A DNA stretch of 64,000 bases from Thiorhodococcus minor (GTDB lineage: Bacteria > Pseudomonadota > Gammaproteobacteria > Chromatiales > Chromatiaceae). The position numbers and the translations under genes are program-made. Shown here piece by piece: positions 30,386 through 43,555 of the stretch. The stretch covers positions 1 through 64,000 of the forward strand of contig NZ_JAAIJQ010000020.1 of NCBI RefSeq assembly GCF_010820565.1, written 5' to 3'. Numbering within the stretch: position 1 is the stretch's first letter; each line of letters begins with the position of its first letter. The notes beneath the pieces are model-generated. The model saw only the letters and a program-made list of their open reading frames with translations. It did no database searches and had not been told where the DNA came from.

Positions 30386-30414
30386 AGCCTAGGGTTTTCC
30401 CGAAAATTTTTCAA
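30386..30414 (-). promoter_or_regulatory. Possible lpxC promoter
   Basis: On the minus strand TTGAAA (30409-30414) and TAGGCT (30386-30391) are separated by 17 nt, inside the AT-rich part of the ftsZ-lpxC gap. The -35 is good and the -10 is weak. It would leave a leader of about 150 nt. Confidence 0.3.
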
Positions 30415-30481
30415 GCTCTACTTCAAATAAAGCAGGATCTCCTTGTTTCAAAAGGATTCTTCAATAAAGGGAAACCCCTGA

Positions 30482-31645
30482 TCAGTCGGCCTGACGGCGC
30501 AAGAATGCCGGGATGTCCAAGTAATCGAGATCACTTTCCTCCGAAGACTCAGAAGATGTCGCCGCACCACCCTTACGATAAATGGCGGGGCGCCCAGCCA
30601 TTTCGCGATAGTCCGGGGCGGCGTCATCGCTCTCTCCGCTGACCAGGCGCATGGCAGGCTCGCCGCTCGGGCGCTTGACAGAGACACGCCGCTCGCCGAG
30701 CCCTGTCGCCACGACGGTGACCCGCAGCTCCTCTTCCAGCTCGGGGTCCACAACAGTACCCACGACAACGGTGGCGTCATCATCGGCAAAGTCCCGAACG
30801 GTGTTGCCGACTTCGTCGAACTCGCCGATCGTGAGGCTGAGACCGGCGGTGATGTTGACCAAGATCCCCTTGGCGCCGGCAAGGTCGATATCCTCGAGCA
30901 GAGGGCTCTTGATCGCGGCTTCGGCGGCCTCGCGGGCGCGATTCTCGCCGCTCGCGGAGCCGGTGCCCATCATGGCGACTCCCATGTTCGACATGACGGT
31001 CTTGACGTCCGCGAAGTCGACGTTGATGAGACCGCGGCAAGTGATCAGCTCGGCGATTCCCTGGGTGGCGTTGAGCAGCACATCGTTGGCCGCCTTGAAG
31101 GCATCGAGCAGGCTCATGTCCTTGCCCAGAACCGCGAGCAGCTTCTCGTTGGGAATGGTGATCAGCGAATCGACGTGATTCGCCAGCTCCGAAATCCCTT
31201 CCTCGGCGATGCGGCGGCGCTTGGCGCCCTCGAAGGGGAAGGGCTTGGTCACGACGGCGACGGTCAGCACGCCCAGCTCTTTCGCGACCTGCGCGACCAC
31301 GGGGGCCGCTCCCGTTCCGGTGCCGCCACCCATGCCGGCCGTGATAAAGACCATGTCGGCGCCGTCCAAGGCCTCCTGAATGCGGTCCTTGTCCTCGACG
31401 GCGGCGCCGCGGCCGACCTCGGGGTCCGCGCCCGCGCCCAAGCCTTTGGTGATGCCGGCACCCAGCTGCAGGATGGTCTTGACGTTCGAGCTCTTGAGCG
31501 CCTGCGCATCCGTGTTGGCGCAAATGAAGTCGACGCCTTCGATGGTCGACGCGACCATGTGGTTGACCGCGTTGCTGCCACCGCCACCGACACCGATGAC
31601 CTTGATGACGGCATTCTGGCTGTGGGTATCCATCAATTCGAACAT
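30482..31645 (-). CDS. ftsZ: Cell division GTPase FtsZ
   Basis: Tubulin-like Z-ring protein, 387 residues. The nucleotide-binding face has [12 protein letters not shown], the signature [11 protein letters not shown] in [17 protein letters not shown], and T7-loop [11 protein letters not shown]. The C-terminal conserved peptide [14 protein letters not shown], which binds FtsA and ZipA, is intact. Start ATG 31645 with GAGGAG upstream. Last gene of the dcw cluster, 277 nt after ftsA; that gap may carry ftsZ-specific promoters. Confidence 0.99.
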   Translation of the reverse strand: MFELMDTHSQNAVIKVIGVGGGGSNAVNHMVASTIEGVDFICANTDAQALKSSNVKTILQLGAGITKGLGAGADPEVGRGAAVEDKDRIQEALDGADMVFITAGMGGGTGTGAAPVVAQVAKELGVLTVAVVTKPFPFEGAKRRRIAEEGISELANHVDSLITIPNEKLLAVLGKDMSLLDAFKAANDVLLNATQGIAELITCRGLINVDFADVKTVMSNMGVAMMGTGSASGENRAREAAEAAIKSPLLEDIDLAGAKGILVNITAGLSLTIGEFDEVGNTVRDFADDDATVVVGTVVDPELEEELRVTVVATGLGERRVSVKRPSGEPAMRLVSGESDDAAPDYREMAGRPAIYRKGGAATSSESSEESDLDYLDIPAFLRRQAD

Positions 31646-31922
31646 GATCTCTCTCCTCAGGCGCACCTGGTACGCCACCTTAGAAAACTGAATGCTCTTG
31701 ACCGCACGGACTAACCGTACAGCCACCCCCGACTTTGACCGAGGTGCCAGTCGACCCCGATCCGAGACCACCTACAGCGACCTCTGCTGCCGATGGAGCC
31801 CCACAAGCTGATGCCCCATCGTTCGCTGGCAACTGGAAGCAGCAACATCGACCATGCTTCCAACATCAAAAAATCCTTCGGCTCTCCAAGAGCGCGGGCT
31901 CTCGGTGACCGCCGACAATCAT

Positions 31923-33158
31923 CTAGAAGTTCCCTTGGAACCAGCTCTTCAGGCGCGCCAGCGTCGCCCTGAGCCCGAGATTCTCGGCCAGCTCCGGCCG
32001 GCGCGCGAAACGATGCTGGCGCGCGTACATCAGCAATCCCACTCCCGTCGAATGGATGGGGTTGCTGACGACCTCCTCCATCCCGATGACGTGGCTCGGC
32101 ACGCCCAGTCGCACCGGCATATGAAAGACCTCTTCGGCAAGCTCGATCAGGCCCTGCATCTTCGCACTGCCGCCGGTCAGCACGACGCCCCCGGCGACGA
32201 GATCCTCGAAGCCGCTGCGCCGCAGCTCGTTGTGCAGCAAGGTCAGCAGCTCCTCGTATCTCGGCTCGACCACCTCGGCCAAGGTCTGCCGCGAAAGCCG
32301 GCGCGGCGGACGGTCGCCGATACTGGGAACCTCGATGGTGTCGCCGTTCGCGGCGAGCTGAGTCAAGGCGCAGGCATGCTGGACCTTGATCTGCTCCGCG
32401 TGCTGGGTTGGCGTGCGTAGCGCGACCGCGATGTCATTGGTGACCTGGTCGCCAGCGATCGGAATCACCGCGGTGTGCCTGATAGCGCCATCCGTGAAGA
32501 CCGCAAGATCCGTGGTTCCACCACCGATATCGACCACGCAGACACCCAGCTCCTTCTCGTCCTCGCCCAGCACAGAGTAGCTCGAGCTGAGCTGGGCCAG
32601 CACCAGATCATCGACCTCCAGGCCGCAGCGCCGGATGCATTTGATGATGTTCTGCGCCGCGCTCACCGCCCCCGTCACCATGTGGACACGGGCCTCCAGG
32701 CGCACGCCGCACATCCCGATCGGCTCGCGGATTCCCTCCTGCTCGTCGATGATGAACTCCTGCGGCAGGATGTGCAGGATCTTTTGATCTGCGGGGATGG
32801 CCACGGCCCGTGCGGCATCGATGACCCGGTCGACATCGGCCTGAGAGACCTCGACCTCCTTGATCGCCGTGATGCCGTGCGAGTTGAGACTCCGGATATG
32901 GCTGCCGGCGATACCGGCATGCACCGAATGGATCTCACACCCAGCCATCAGCTCGGCCTCTTCGACGGCACGCTGGATCGACTGGACGGTCGACTCGATG
33001 TCGACCACGACACCCTTCTTGAGCCCACGGGACGGATGTGTGCCAAAGCCGATGATCTCGATCTGGTCGTCGTCCTTCAGCTCGCCGACCAACGCGGCGA
33101 TCTTAGACGTGCCAATATCCAGACCGACCAGCAGACTCTTATCGTTGCGTCGCGACAT
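31923..33158 (-). CDS. ftsA: Cell division actin-like ATPase FtsA
   Basis: Membrane tether of the Z-ring, 411 residues. The actin fold has LLVGLDIGTSKIAALVGE, VVDIGGGTTDLAVF and VVLTGGSAKMQGL; subdomain 1C lies around 85-165. The C-terminal amphipathic membrane helix LARLKSWFQGNF is present. Starts 6 nt after ftsQ. All expected nucleotide-contact residues are visible. Confidence 0.98.
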   Translation of the reverse strand: MSRRNDKSLLVGLDIGTSKIAALVGELKDDDQIEIIGFGTHPSRGLKKGVVVDIESTVQSIQRAVEEAELMAGCEIHSVHAGIAGSHIRSLNSHGITAIKEVEVSQADVDRVIDAARAVAIPADQKILHILPQEFIIDEQEGIREPIGMCGVRLEARVHMVTGAVSAAQNIIKCIRRCGLEVDDLVLAQLSSSYSVLGEDEKELGVCVVDIGGGTTDLAVFTDGAIRHTAVIPIAGDQVTNDIAVALRTPTQHAEQIKVQHACALTQLAANGDTIEVPSIGDRPPRRLSRQTLAEVVEPRYEELLTLLHNELRRSGFEDLVAGGVVLTGGSAKMQGLIELAEEVFHMPVRLGVPSHVIGMEEVVSNPIHSTGVGLLMYARQHRFARRPELAENLGLRATLARLKSWFQGNF

Positions 33159-33164
33159 CCAGTA

Positions 33165-35774
<2,610 letters not shown>

Positions 35775-35778
35775 TGTC

Positions 35779-35991
35779 TCAAGGCCTCACAGCAGGGTCG
35801 GCGGCCCGCGCGAGCGCAAGCCTGCCGGCTCGCGCCGCATCGCTGCGCAATCGCCGCATGGCCGCGACCGCATCGCCCGCGGTGGCGCCATTGAGGACCG
35901 TCAGCGACTCCCCGCACCCCATCGACAAACGATGCACCAAGGACGCCTCGACAGCACTCCGCGCCACCTCCGTAGAGCCCAAGTTGCTCAT
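35779..35991 (-). CDS. Small ORF between murC and murB, unknown function
   Basis: A 70-codon frame that exactly fills the murC-murB gap. Its ATG (35991) overlaps the murC stop as ATGA and its TGA ends 4 nt before the murB start, the same coupling used by the genuine genes around it. Third codon positions are mostly G or C, as in neighbours. The protein begins [18 protein letters not shown] and has a central [20 protein letters not shown] segment and an Ala/Arg-rich tail. No signal peptide, TM helix or known family. It may be a real accessory dcw protein or merely a translational bridge. Confidence 0.5.
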   Translation of the reverse strand: MSNLGSTEVARSAVEASLVHRLSMGCGESLTVLNGATAGDAVAAMRRLRSDAARAGRLALARAADPAVRP

Positions 35992-37418
35992 CCAGATCCC
36001 TCCCGCAGCAATGCGGGCAAACGCGCGGCCAAACCGCCGATGTCACCGGCGCCAGAGACGATCAAGATGTCGCCGTCTCGAGCCAGATTCGCAATCAGAC
36101 CGGGCACGTCCTCCAGATCCTGCGCGAAGACCGGATCGAGCCCACCTCGAACGCGAATCGCCCGACTCAGAGCCCGTCCGTCCGCACCAGTAATGGGTGT
36201 CTCGCCCGCGGGGTAGACCTCGCAGAGGACCAGTGCATCCGCGGTCGACAGCACCTCGACGAAATCCTCGAACTGCTCCTGGGTGCGGGTGTAGCGATGC
36301 GGCTGGAAGACGAGCACGACCCGGCGGTCGGGCCAGCCCTCGCGCGCGGCCGCCAGGGTCGCCGCCAGCTCGCGCGGATGGTGGCCATAGTCGTCGACCA
36401 GGAGTAGCCGACGATCCGCGGCATCCTGGATCTCGGTCGCCACGAAGCGTCTGCCGACCCCCTGGAATTCGGAGAGCGCGCGCCGAATGGCCTCGCCGTC
36501 GACGCCCAGCTCCAGGGCAACGGATACGGCCGCCAGGGCGTTCAGAACATTGTGCCTGCCCGGCAGATTGAGCGTCACGGGGAGCGGCTGATCGAGGTCA
36601 TCGCAGTGGACCAGGAATGCCGTCCGCATCCCCGTTTGGCGGATCTCGGAGGCCCGCACGTCGGCCTCGGGCCTGGTGCCATAGGTGCGCACGGGACGCG
36701 AGACCTGAGGCAAGAGCGCACGCGTTTCCTCGTCATCGATACAGAGCACCGCCAGACCGTAAAAGGGCAGGTGGTGGAGGAACTCCATGAAGGAGCCACG
36801 CAGCCGAGTGAAGTCGTTCTCGTAAGTGCCCATGTGGTCTGCGTCGATGTTGGTCACGATCGACACCATCGGCTGCAGATAGAGAAAGGAGGCGTCGCTC
36901 TCGTCGGCCTCTGCGACCAGGTACTTGGTCGTGCCGAGCTTGGCGTTGGCCCCCGTACTGTTGAGCTGCCCACCGATCACGAAGGTCGGATCCAAGCCGC
37001 CCTCTGCAAGGACGCTTGCGACCAGGCTGGTGGTCGTGGTCTTGCCATGGGTGCCGGCAATGGCCACGCCATAGTAGAAGCGCATCAGCTCTGCGAGCAT
37101 CTCGGCGCGCCGCACGATCGGGATTCGCGAACGGCGCGCCTCCTGGATCTCCGGATTGGACTCGTCGATCGCCGTGGAGACGACGACGGCATCCGCCCCG
37201 CTCACCAGATCGGCAAGGTGCCCGATGAATACCTCAACGCCCAGTCGCCGCAAACGCTGCGTGACCTTGCTCTCGCGCAGGTCGGAGCCGGCGACCTCAT
37301 AGTCCAGGTTCGCCATCAGCTCGGCGATCCCGCTCATCCCCGCACCGCCGATCCCGATGAAGTGCAGGCGACGCACTCGCCCCATGTTGGCCGCCGTATG
37401 CTGGAGATGCGCATTCAT
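35988..37418 (-). CDS. murC: UDP-N-acetylmuramate--L-alanine ligase MurC
   Basis: Adds L-Ala to UDP-MurNAc, 476 residues. Intact Mur ligase motifs: [30 protein letters not shown]-loop, [49 protein letters not shown]. This makes it a useful internal comparison for the degenerate MurE. Start ATG 37418, overlapping murG by ATGA. Confidence 0.98.
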   Translation of the reverse strand: MNAHLQHTAANMGRVRRLHFIGIGGAGMSGIAELMANLDYEVAGSDLRESKVTQRLRRLGVEVFIGHLADLVSGADAVVVSTAIDESNPEIQEARRSRIPIVRRAEMLAELMRFYYGVAIAGTHGKTTTTSLVASVLAEGGLDPTFVIGGQLNSTGANAKLGTTKYLVAEADESDASFLYLQPMVSIVTNIDADHMGTYENDFTRLRGSFMEFLHHLPFYGLAVLCIDDEETRALLPQVSRPVRTYGTRPEADVRASEIRQTGMRTAFLVHCDDLDQPLPVTLNLPGRHNVLNALAAVSVALELGVDGEAIRRALSEFQGVGRRFVATEIQDAADRRLLLVDDYGHHPRELAATLAAAREGWPDRRVVLVFQPHRYTRTQEQFEDFVEVLSTADALVLCEVYPAGETPITGADGRALSRAIRVRGGLDPVFAQDLEDVPGLIANLARDGDILIVSGAGDIGGLAARLPALLREGSG

Positions 37419-38548
37419 GAGCCGCGCCCCCCAGGCAACTCTTTCAGCCTCTCATCGGCCCCGGAGCGACTGCCATCAGCGAGCTCCAGACAGGCGGCGG
37501 TGATACGCGCCGTCGCCTCCGGCTGCGCACGCGAGCGCGCTGCCTCGGCCATCGTGCGAAGCCGCGTGCGATCCCCGAGCAGCTCGGCGAGCAGCGCCGT
37601 CAAGCCCGCTGCCGTGAGCTCATGCTGCACAACCAGATGCGCGGCGCCGACATCGGCGAGATAACGGGCATTGCCGACCTGGTGATCGTCGACCGCGAAG
37701 GGATAAGGCACGAGCACGGAGCCGACACCGGCCGCGGCCAGCTCGGACACCGTCAGGGCGCCGGCGCGACACAGGACCAAGTCCGCCCAGGCATAGGCCT
37801 CCGCCATATCGCGGATGAAGGGCGTGACCTCGGCGTCGACACCCGAGGCCGCGTAGGCGGCTCGCGCGACCTCCAAGGTACGCTCGCCGGCCTGATGCCG
37901 AATCTGCGGGCGCGCTTGCGCCGGCAGCGCGGCGATGGCCAAAGGCACCGTCTCGTTCAAGACCCTGGCTCCGAGCGATCCCCCCAGCACGAGCAAGCGC
38001 GCCGGACCCGCGCGCCCGGCGAAGCGCTCCGCCGGCGCAGGCAGCTCGGCAATCGCTTCCCGGACGGGATTACCCGTGAGGACCGCGTGACGGGAGGCTG
38101 GGAAACTGCCGGGAAAGGCCTCGAAGACGCGCGTCGCCATTCGGGCCAGCCATTGATTCGTCATGCCCGGCACGAAATTCTGCTCATGGATCACCAGCGG
38201 CAAGCCGAGCGTGCGCGCCGCCAAGCCGCCCGGCCCGGATACGAACCCGCCCATGCCAAGGACCAGGTCGGGCCGCCGGCGCCGGAAGATCCCGCGCGCC
38301 TGGGAGAGCGCGGCCAACAGCTTGGCCGGGGCCTTGAGGACTTGCGCCAGCCCCTTGCCGCGCACGCCCTCGATACTCACCCATTCCATATCGAAGCCAT
38401 GCTCGGGCACCAGCCGCGACTCCATCCCGGCATGCGTGCCGATCCAGAAAACGTCCGCGCCCTGCCGACGCAGCCGCTCGGCCACGGCGAGCGCAGGAAA
38501 GACATGACCGCCGGTGCCACCGGCCATGACGGCTAAGCGCGTACCCAT
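37415..38548 (-). CDS. murG: Lipid II-forming GlcNAc transferase MurG
   Basis: Peripheral membrane GT28 enzyme adding GlcNAc to lipid I; 377 residues. Motifs are [88 protein letters not shown]. Overlaps the ftsW end by 16 nt. Confidence 0.98.
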   Translation of the reverse strand: MGTRLAVMAGGTGGHVFPALAVAERLRRQGADVFWIGTHAGMESRLVPEHGFDMEWVSIEGVRGKGLAQVLKAPAKLLAALSQARGIFRRRRPDLVLGMGGFVSGPGGLAARTLGLPLVIHEQNFVPGMTNQWLARMATRVFEAFPGSFPASRHAVLTGNPVREAIAELPAPAERFAGRAGPARLLVLGGSLGARVLNETVPLAIAALPAQARPQIRHQAGERTLEVARAAYAASGVDAEVTPFIRDMAEAYAWADLVLCRAGALTVSELAAAGVGSVLVPYPFAVDDHQVGNARYLADVGAAHLVVQHELTAAGLTALLAELLGDRTRLRTMAEAARSRAQPEATARITAACLELADGSRSGADERLKELPGGRGS

Positions 38549-39729
38549 CTCAGCCCCCGTTTGGGTCCGCCCTCGAGCTCGAGCTGACGCACCAAGAGAT
38601 CGATCCGCAGCAGGATGGCGATCGCCATGCAGCCCACGATGAGACTGTTGCTGCCATAGCTGAGGAAGGGCAGCGTCAGCCCTTTCGTGGGCAGAATACC
38701 GACGTTGACGCCGATATTGACGAAGGCCTGCAGGCCCAGCCAGACGCCGATCCCTTGAGCGACATAGGACTCGAAGGGACGCTTGACGGCCTCAGCGCGC
38801 ACGCCGATCGAGAGCGCCCGCCAAGTCACGAAGGCTAAGGCCGCAATCAGGACCGTCATGCCGAGCAGCCCAAGCTCTTCCCCGATCACTGCGGCGATAA
38901 AGTCCGTGTGCGCCTCGGGAAGAAAGAACTGCTTCTGAATCCCATTACCCAGCCCGACACCGAGCCACTCCCCGCGACCGAAGGCGATGAGCCCTTGGCT
39001 GAGCTGATAGCCAGAGGCGTAGGGGTCTTGCCAGGGATCGAGGAAGGCCGTGACCCGAGCCCAGCGATAGGGCGACAGCACCACCAGGGCGACCAGCCCG
39101 GATGCGATCACACCGAGCAGCAGAATGAAGGGCATCAAGCTGGCGCCGCCGAGATAGAGCAGGGCCATCACGGTCGCGATCATGACCGCCGCCGTCCCGA
39201 AGTCCGGCTGCATGAGGATCAGGGCCGCGGCGATGCCGATGAGGATCATCGGCCGGATGAAGCCTGAGATCTGGCTCGCCATCTTGTCGGCGTGCCGCAC
39301 CATGTAGCTCGAGACATAGAGGATGGCGAACAGCTTGACCAGCTCAGACGGCTGCAGATTCAGCGGCCCGAGAGGAATCCAGCGAATCGCGCCGTTGACC
39401 TCGCGGCCAATGCCGGGGATGAGCACCAGCACCAGAACGCCAATGCTGGCGAGGAAGATCCAGGTCCCATAGCGCTCCCACCATGCCGTCGGGACGCTGT
39501 AGGCCACAAAGCCCGCAGCCAAGGCCAAGGTCAGCGCCATGGCATGACGCATGGTGTAGAAGAAGGGATCTCCGCAGCACCGCTCCGCGATCGACATCGA
39601 CGCCGAGGAGACCATCACCAGCCCGAAGGCGAGCAGCCCGAGCGCGCAGAACAGCAAGGGGTAGTCAAAGGTCGCAGTGCGCTCCCGGCGACGCTGTCCG
39701 GGATGCCGCGAGCGAACGGCAGCGGTCAT
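38533..39729 (-). CDS. ftsW: Septal peptidoglycan glycosyltransferase FtsW
   Basis: SEDS-family polymerase of lipid II acting with FtsI, 398 residues with about ten TM helices. Signatures are YRWARVTAFLDPWQDPYASGYQ with the preceding loop, SQGLIAFGRGEWLGVGLGNG, FLPEAHTDFIAAVIGEELG (with the catalytic-region Asp) and NIGVNVGILPTKGLTLPFLSYG. The cytoplasmic N-terminus is basic. ATGA overlap with murD. Confidence 0.98.
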   Translation of the reverse strand: MTAAVRSRHPGQRRRERTATFDYPLLFCALGLLAFGLVMVSSASMSIAERCCGDPFFYTMRHAMALTLALAAGFVAYSVPTAWWERYGTWIFLASIGVLVLVLIPGIGREVNGAIRWIPLGPLNLQPSELVKLFAILYVSSYMVRHADKMASQISGFIRPMILIGIAAALILMQPDFGTAAVMIATVMALLYLGGASLMPFILLLGVIASGLVALVVLSPYRWARVTAFLDPWQDPYASGYQLSQGLIAFGRGEWLGVGLGNGIQKQFFLPEAHTDFIAAVIGEELGLLGMTVLIAALAFVTWRALSIGVRAEAVKRPFESYVAQGIGVWLGLQAFVNIGVNVGILPTKGLTLPFLSYGSNSLIVGCMAIAILLRIDLLVRQLELEGGPKRGLRWVRA

Positions 39730-41108
39730 AGGCTCAGCCTCCGGACGGCATCGGCGAACACCTGGCCGCGATGCTCGTAGCTATCGAACATATCGAAGCT
39801 GGCGCAAGCGGGCGACAGGAGCACAGCGTCTCCAGCCTCGGCCAAGGCTGCGGCCTGAGAGACTGCGTCGGCCATGTCGGTCGCACGCGCAACCGGCGCG
39901 GCGCCGGCGACCGCTTCTTCGATCAAGGGCGCATCTCGGCCGATCAGCACTAGGGCCCGCGCGGCGCGGACGACTGCGGATCGCAGGGGCGCAAAATCGG
40001 CGCCCTTGCCATCCCCACCCGCGATGAGGACGACGCGACCGGCGGAGCCCTCAGGCACCAGCCCCTCCAAGGCAGCGATGGTCGCGCCTGGATTGGTGCC
40101 CTTGGAGTCGTCATACCAGCGCACCCCAGCGTGATCCGCGATCAGCTGGCTGCGATGCGGAAGTCCGGGGAAGCGTCGCAGCGCCTCGCAGGCGGCCTCC
40201 ATGGGAAGACCGGCCGCGCTCGCCAGCGCAAGCCCAGCCAGGGCGTTGGCGAGGTTGTGGCGCCCGGGGATGAGGACCTCGTCGGCTTGCATCAGCGGCT
40301 CGACGCCGCGGCAGACCCAGAGCCTGTCTTCCAGGCGCCGCAGCCCGAAGTCGCCTGGCTCCGGGGCACCGAGCGTGAAGCCGACCTCCCGCTCGGCCGC
40401 GCGCGGCATGGCCGAGACCAAAGGATCGTCCCGATTGACCACCGCCACCTGCGCGCCGCCATAGATCCGCGCCTTGGTCGCAGCATATGCAGCCAGGTCG
40501 GGATAGCGGTCGAGATGATCCGCGGAGACGTTCAAGACGGCTGCCACGGCAGGCTGCAGACCCGGAGCGGTCTCGAGCTGAAAGCTCGAGAGCTCGACCA
40601 CATAGAGGTCGACGGCATCCTCGATGAGATCCAGGACGGGCTCCCCGAGATTGCCGCCGACGGCCACGGAGCGCCCGGCCAAGCGGGCCATGAGGCCGAC
40701 CAGGGAGGTCACGGTGCTCTTGCCGTTGGAGCCGGTGATCGCACAGAGCGGGGCCTGCGCCTCACGCGCGAACAGCTCGATATCGCCGATCACCGGCACA
40801 CCGCGCGCAATCGCCTGCTGAATCAGGGGCTCCGCGATCGGCACCCCCGGGCTCACGACGAGCTCGGAGGCGGATGCGAAGACATCGGGCTCGAACCCAC
40901 CGATGAAGGCGGCGACCTCCGGCATCTCGGCCTGCAGGGCATCGAGCCCCGGCGGACGCTCGCGGCTGTCCGTCACCGCCGCGACGACCCCCTTGGACTT
41001 TAGATAGCGCAAGCACGAAAGACCCGTCTTCCCGAGACCGACCACGAGCGTCTTGTCCTGGGATGCGGCAGGCCGAAATGCGTGCATTGCGCTCGTCTGA
41101 GACATCAT
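39726..41108 (-). CDS. murD: UDP-N-acetylmuramoyl-L-alanine--D-glutamate ligase MurD
   Basis: Adds D-Glu, 460 residues. VVGLGKTGLSCLRYL, P-loop [50 protein letters not shown] with the Lys that is carbamylated in Mur ligases, GRHNLANALAGLALA, DDSKGTNPGATIAALEG. All motifs are normal. Start ATG 41108 with AGGT 8 nt upstream, 6 nt after mraY. Confidence 0.98.
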   Translation of the reverse strand: MMSQTSAMHAFRPAASQDKTLVVGLGKTGLSCLRYLKSKGVVAAVTDSRERPPGLDALQAEMPEVAAFIGGFEPDVFASASELVVSPGVPIAEPLIQQAIARGVPVIGDIELFAREAQAPLCAITGSNGKSTVTSLVGLMARLAGRSVAVGGNLGEPVLDLIEDAVDLYVVELSSFQLETAPGLQPAVAAVLNVSADHLDRYPDLAAYAATKARIYGGAQVAVVNRDDPLVSAMPRAAEREVGFTLGAPEPGDFGLRRLEDRLWVCRGVEPLMQADEVLIPGRHNLANALAGLALASAAGLPMEAACEALRRFPGLPHRSQLIADHAGVRWYDDSKGTNPGATIAALEGLVPEGSAGRVVLIAGGDGKGADFAPLRSAVVRAARALVLIGRDAPLIEEAVAGAAPVARATDMADAVSQAAALAEAGDAVLLSPACASFDMFDSYEHRGQVFADAVRRLSL

Positions 41109-41114
41109 CGCTGG

Positions 41115-42197
41115 CTACCTGATCTTCAGACTCGCAAGGCCAATGAGAACGAGGATCACGGTCACGATCCAAAAACGCACGATCACGCGGGGCTCGGGCC
41201 AGCCCTTGAGCTCGAAATGATGATGCAAGGGCGCCATGCGGAAGATGCGCTTGCCGGTGAGCTTGAAGGACAGCACCTGCAGCATGACCGAGACGGTCTC
41301 CATGACGAAGACGCCGCCCATGATGAAGAGCACCAGCTCCTGACGTGCCGCCACCGCAACGGCGCCGAGTGCCGCGCCGAGGGCCAGCGCGCCCACGTCT
41401 CCCATGAAGACCTGCGCCGGGTAGGCATTGAACCAGAGAAAGCCAAGCCCAGCGCCCACGAGGGCACCGCAGAAGATGACCAGCTCGCCGACCTCGGGGA
41501 TGTGCGGAATCAGGAGATAATTCGCGATCTGCGCGTGACCGGCCGCGTAGATGAAGATGGCCAGGGCCCCGGCAACCAAGACCGTTGGCATGATGGCGAG
41601 CCCGTCGAGGCCATCAGTCAGATTTACCGCGTTGCTGGCACCGACGATCACGAAATAGGTCAGCAGGATGAACCAGGGGCCAAGCTGAATGGCGAGGTTC
41701 TTCGTATAGGGGATGAGGAGCGCCGTCTCTGCGGGCGAGCTCGCGGCAGCATAGAAGGCGATGGCCGCCGCGAAGCCGACAAGGGTTTGCCAGAAATATT
41801 TCCAGCGCGCGATAAGGCCCCGCGGGTCGCGCAGGACCAGCTTCTTGTAGTCGTCGACCAGGCCGATGACACCGAAGCCCAGGGTCGTCAGCAGGACGAT
41901 CCAGACATAGTGATTGGTCAAGTCCGCCCAAAGCAGGGTGGCGATGCCCACGGCGACCAGGATCAGGGCACCGCCCATGGTCGGCGTGCCGGACTTCGAC
42001 AGGTGGCTCTGCGGACCGTCGTCACGCACGGTCTGGCCGATCTTATAGGAGCGCAGCCGGCGAATCATGGGGCGCCCGACCAGTAAGGCGATCAGCAGTG
42101 CGGTGAGCACACCCAAGATGGCGCGCAAGGTCAGATAGCGGAAGACGTCGAATCCGCTATGGACCTCGGCCAGCCACTCGGTCAAATACAGCAGCAT
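41115..42197 (-). CDS. mraY: Phospho-MurNAc-pentapeptide transferase MraY
   Basis: Polytopic enzyme forming lipid I, 360 residues (E. coli 360). Catalytic motifs are LVDDYKKL (Asp pair), [37 protein letters not shown] with a following [12 protein letters not shown], and [21 protein letters not shown]. The stop/start junction with murF is TAATG. Confidence 0.99.
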   Translation of the reverse strand: MLLYLTEWLAEVHSGFDVFRYLTLRAILGVLTALLIALLVGRPMIRRLRSYKIGQTVRDDGPQSHLSKSGTPTMGGALILVAVGIATLLWADLTNHYVWIVLLTTLGFGVIGLVDDYKKLVLRDPRGLIARWKYFWQTLVGFAAAIAFYAAASSPAETALLIPYTKNLAIQLGPWFILLTYFVIVGASNAVNLTDGLDGLAIMPTVLVAGALAIFIYAAGHAQIANYLLIPHIPEVGELVIFCGALVGAGLGFLWFNAYPAQVFMGDVGALALGAALGAVAVAARQELVLFIMGGVFVMETVSVMLQVLSFKLTGKRIFRMAPLHHHFELKGWPEPRVIVRFWIVTVILVLIGLASLKIR

Positions 42198-43555
42198 TAA
42201 ATTTCTACCCCGGCGCAGAGCGCCTCGACAACCTGTTCCATCCGCGCCAAGCGCGAGCCCTTGACCAGTACCGGATCCTCAGGTCCAAGCTCGGCGCGCA
42301 AATGCGCGACCAATTCGGCCTGATCGGAAAAATGTACAGCCCCCTCGCCGAAGGCCAGGGCCGCCGCCTCGCTCAGCGCCCCGACCGCCGCGAGCCGATC
42401 GACACCGGCGTCACGCGCCCGCTCGCCGATCTCCGCATGCAGCCTAGGGGCATCGACGCCCAGCTCGCCGAGATCTCCGATGACCAGCCAGCGGCGCCCC
42501 TCAAGCCCAGCCAGCACCTCGATGGCCGCCGCAATGGAGTCGGGATTGGCGTTGTAGCTATCGTCGATCATCGCCCGTCCGGCACAGGCACGCGGACAGA
42601 GGCGACCCTTCACCGGGGTGAGCGCGGCGAGTCCCTCTTGGATAGCCGCGTCCTGGATACCCAGGGAGGAGGCGACCGCCACCGCGGCGAGCGCGTTACG
42701 GACGTTGTGCCGCCCCGCGAGCCGGAGCGAAACTGGCAAGCCCGCCCCTTGGCGACACACCTCGAAAGCGGCCCGAAAGCCCTCGGCGCCCCAATCGATG
42801 CGCACTTGCTCAGGATCCGCGCTCACATCGCTCGCGGGGCCGAAACCGAAGGTGACCAGGCGCCGCCCAGCCGCAAGCTCACGCCAAAGCGGCAAGAAGC
42901 GCGAATCGCCATCGACCACGAAGACGCCTTCCTGGCCGAGTCCCTCTGCGATCTCGCCCTTCGCCCGCGCCACGCCCTCGACGCTGCCGAAACCTTCCAA
43001 ATGGGCGCGTCCGGCATTGGTGATCAGGGCCACGTCCGGGCGGGCGATCGCCGTCATGTAGCCGATCTCGCCCGGATGATTCGCGCCCATCTCGAGCACC
43101 AGGTAATCCTCGTCGCGCGCGCTCAGCAAGGTCAGCGGCATCCCGATGTCGTTGTTGAGATTACCCTTGGTCGCGCGCACCCGGCCGCTGCGCGCGAGCA
43201 CGGACGCCACCATCTCCTTTGCCGTGGTCTTGCCGTTGCTGCCCGTAATCGCCACGATCCTGCCGGCAAAGCGGTCGCGCCAGGCCGCCGCCAGGCGCCC
43301 GAGCGCCAGTCGCGTATCCTCGACGACCCACTGGGGAATCTCCAAGGGCAACGGGTGATCCACCATGGCGGCAGCTGCGCCAGCCGCCCGAGCCGCGGCG
43401 ACATAGTCATGACCATCGAAACGCTCGCCCCGCAGCGCGACGAACAACTGACCGCTACAATCGGCGCGGGAATCCGTGCCCACGGACGTGAAAGGGGCGT
43501 CTCGCCCCTGCATCACCCCGCCCACGGCATCGATCGCCTGCGCCAACGACCACAT
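42197..43555 (-). CDS. murF: UDP-MurNAc-tripeptide--D-Ala-D-Ala ligase MurF
   Basis: Adds D-Ala-D-Ala, 452 residues. Intact [23 protein letters not shown]-loop [103 protein letters not shown]. The start is ATG 43555 (TGATG junction with murE, GGAGGG upstream), not the in-frame codon seven residues earlier. Confidence 0.97.
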   Translation of the reverse strand: MWSLAQAIDAVGGVMQGRDAPFTSVGTDSRADCSGQLFVALRGERFDGHDYVAAARAAGAAAAMVDHPLPLEIPQWVVEDTRLALGRLAAAWRDRFAGRIVAITGSNGKTTAKEMVASVLARSGRVRATKGNLNNDIGMPLTLLSARDEDYLVLEMGANHPGEIGYMTAIARPDVALITNAGRAHLEGFGSVEGVARAKGEIAEGLGQEGVFVVDGDSRFLPLWRELAAGRRLVTFGFGPASDVSADPEQVRIDWGAEGFRAAFEVCRQGAGLPVSLRLAGRHNVRNALAAVAVASSLGIQDAAIQEGLAALTPVKGRLCPRACAGRAMIDDSYNANPDSIAAAIEVLAGLEGRRWLVIGDLGELGVDAPRLHAEIGERARDAGVDRLAAVGALSEAAALAFGEGAVHFSDQAELVAHLRAELGPEDPVLVKGSRLARMEQVVEALCAGVEI

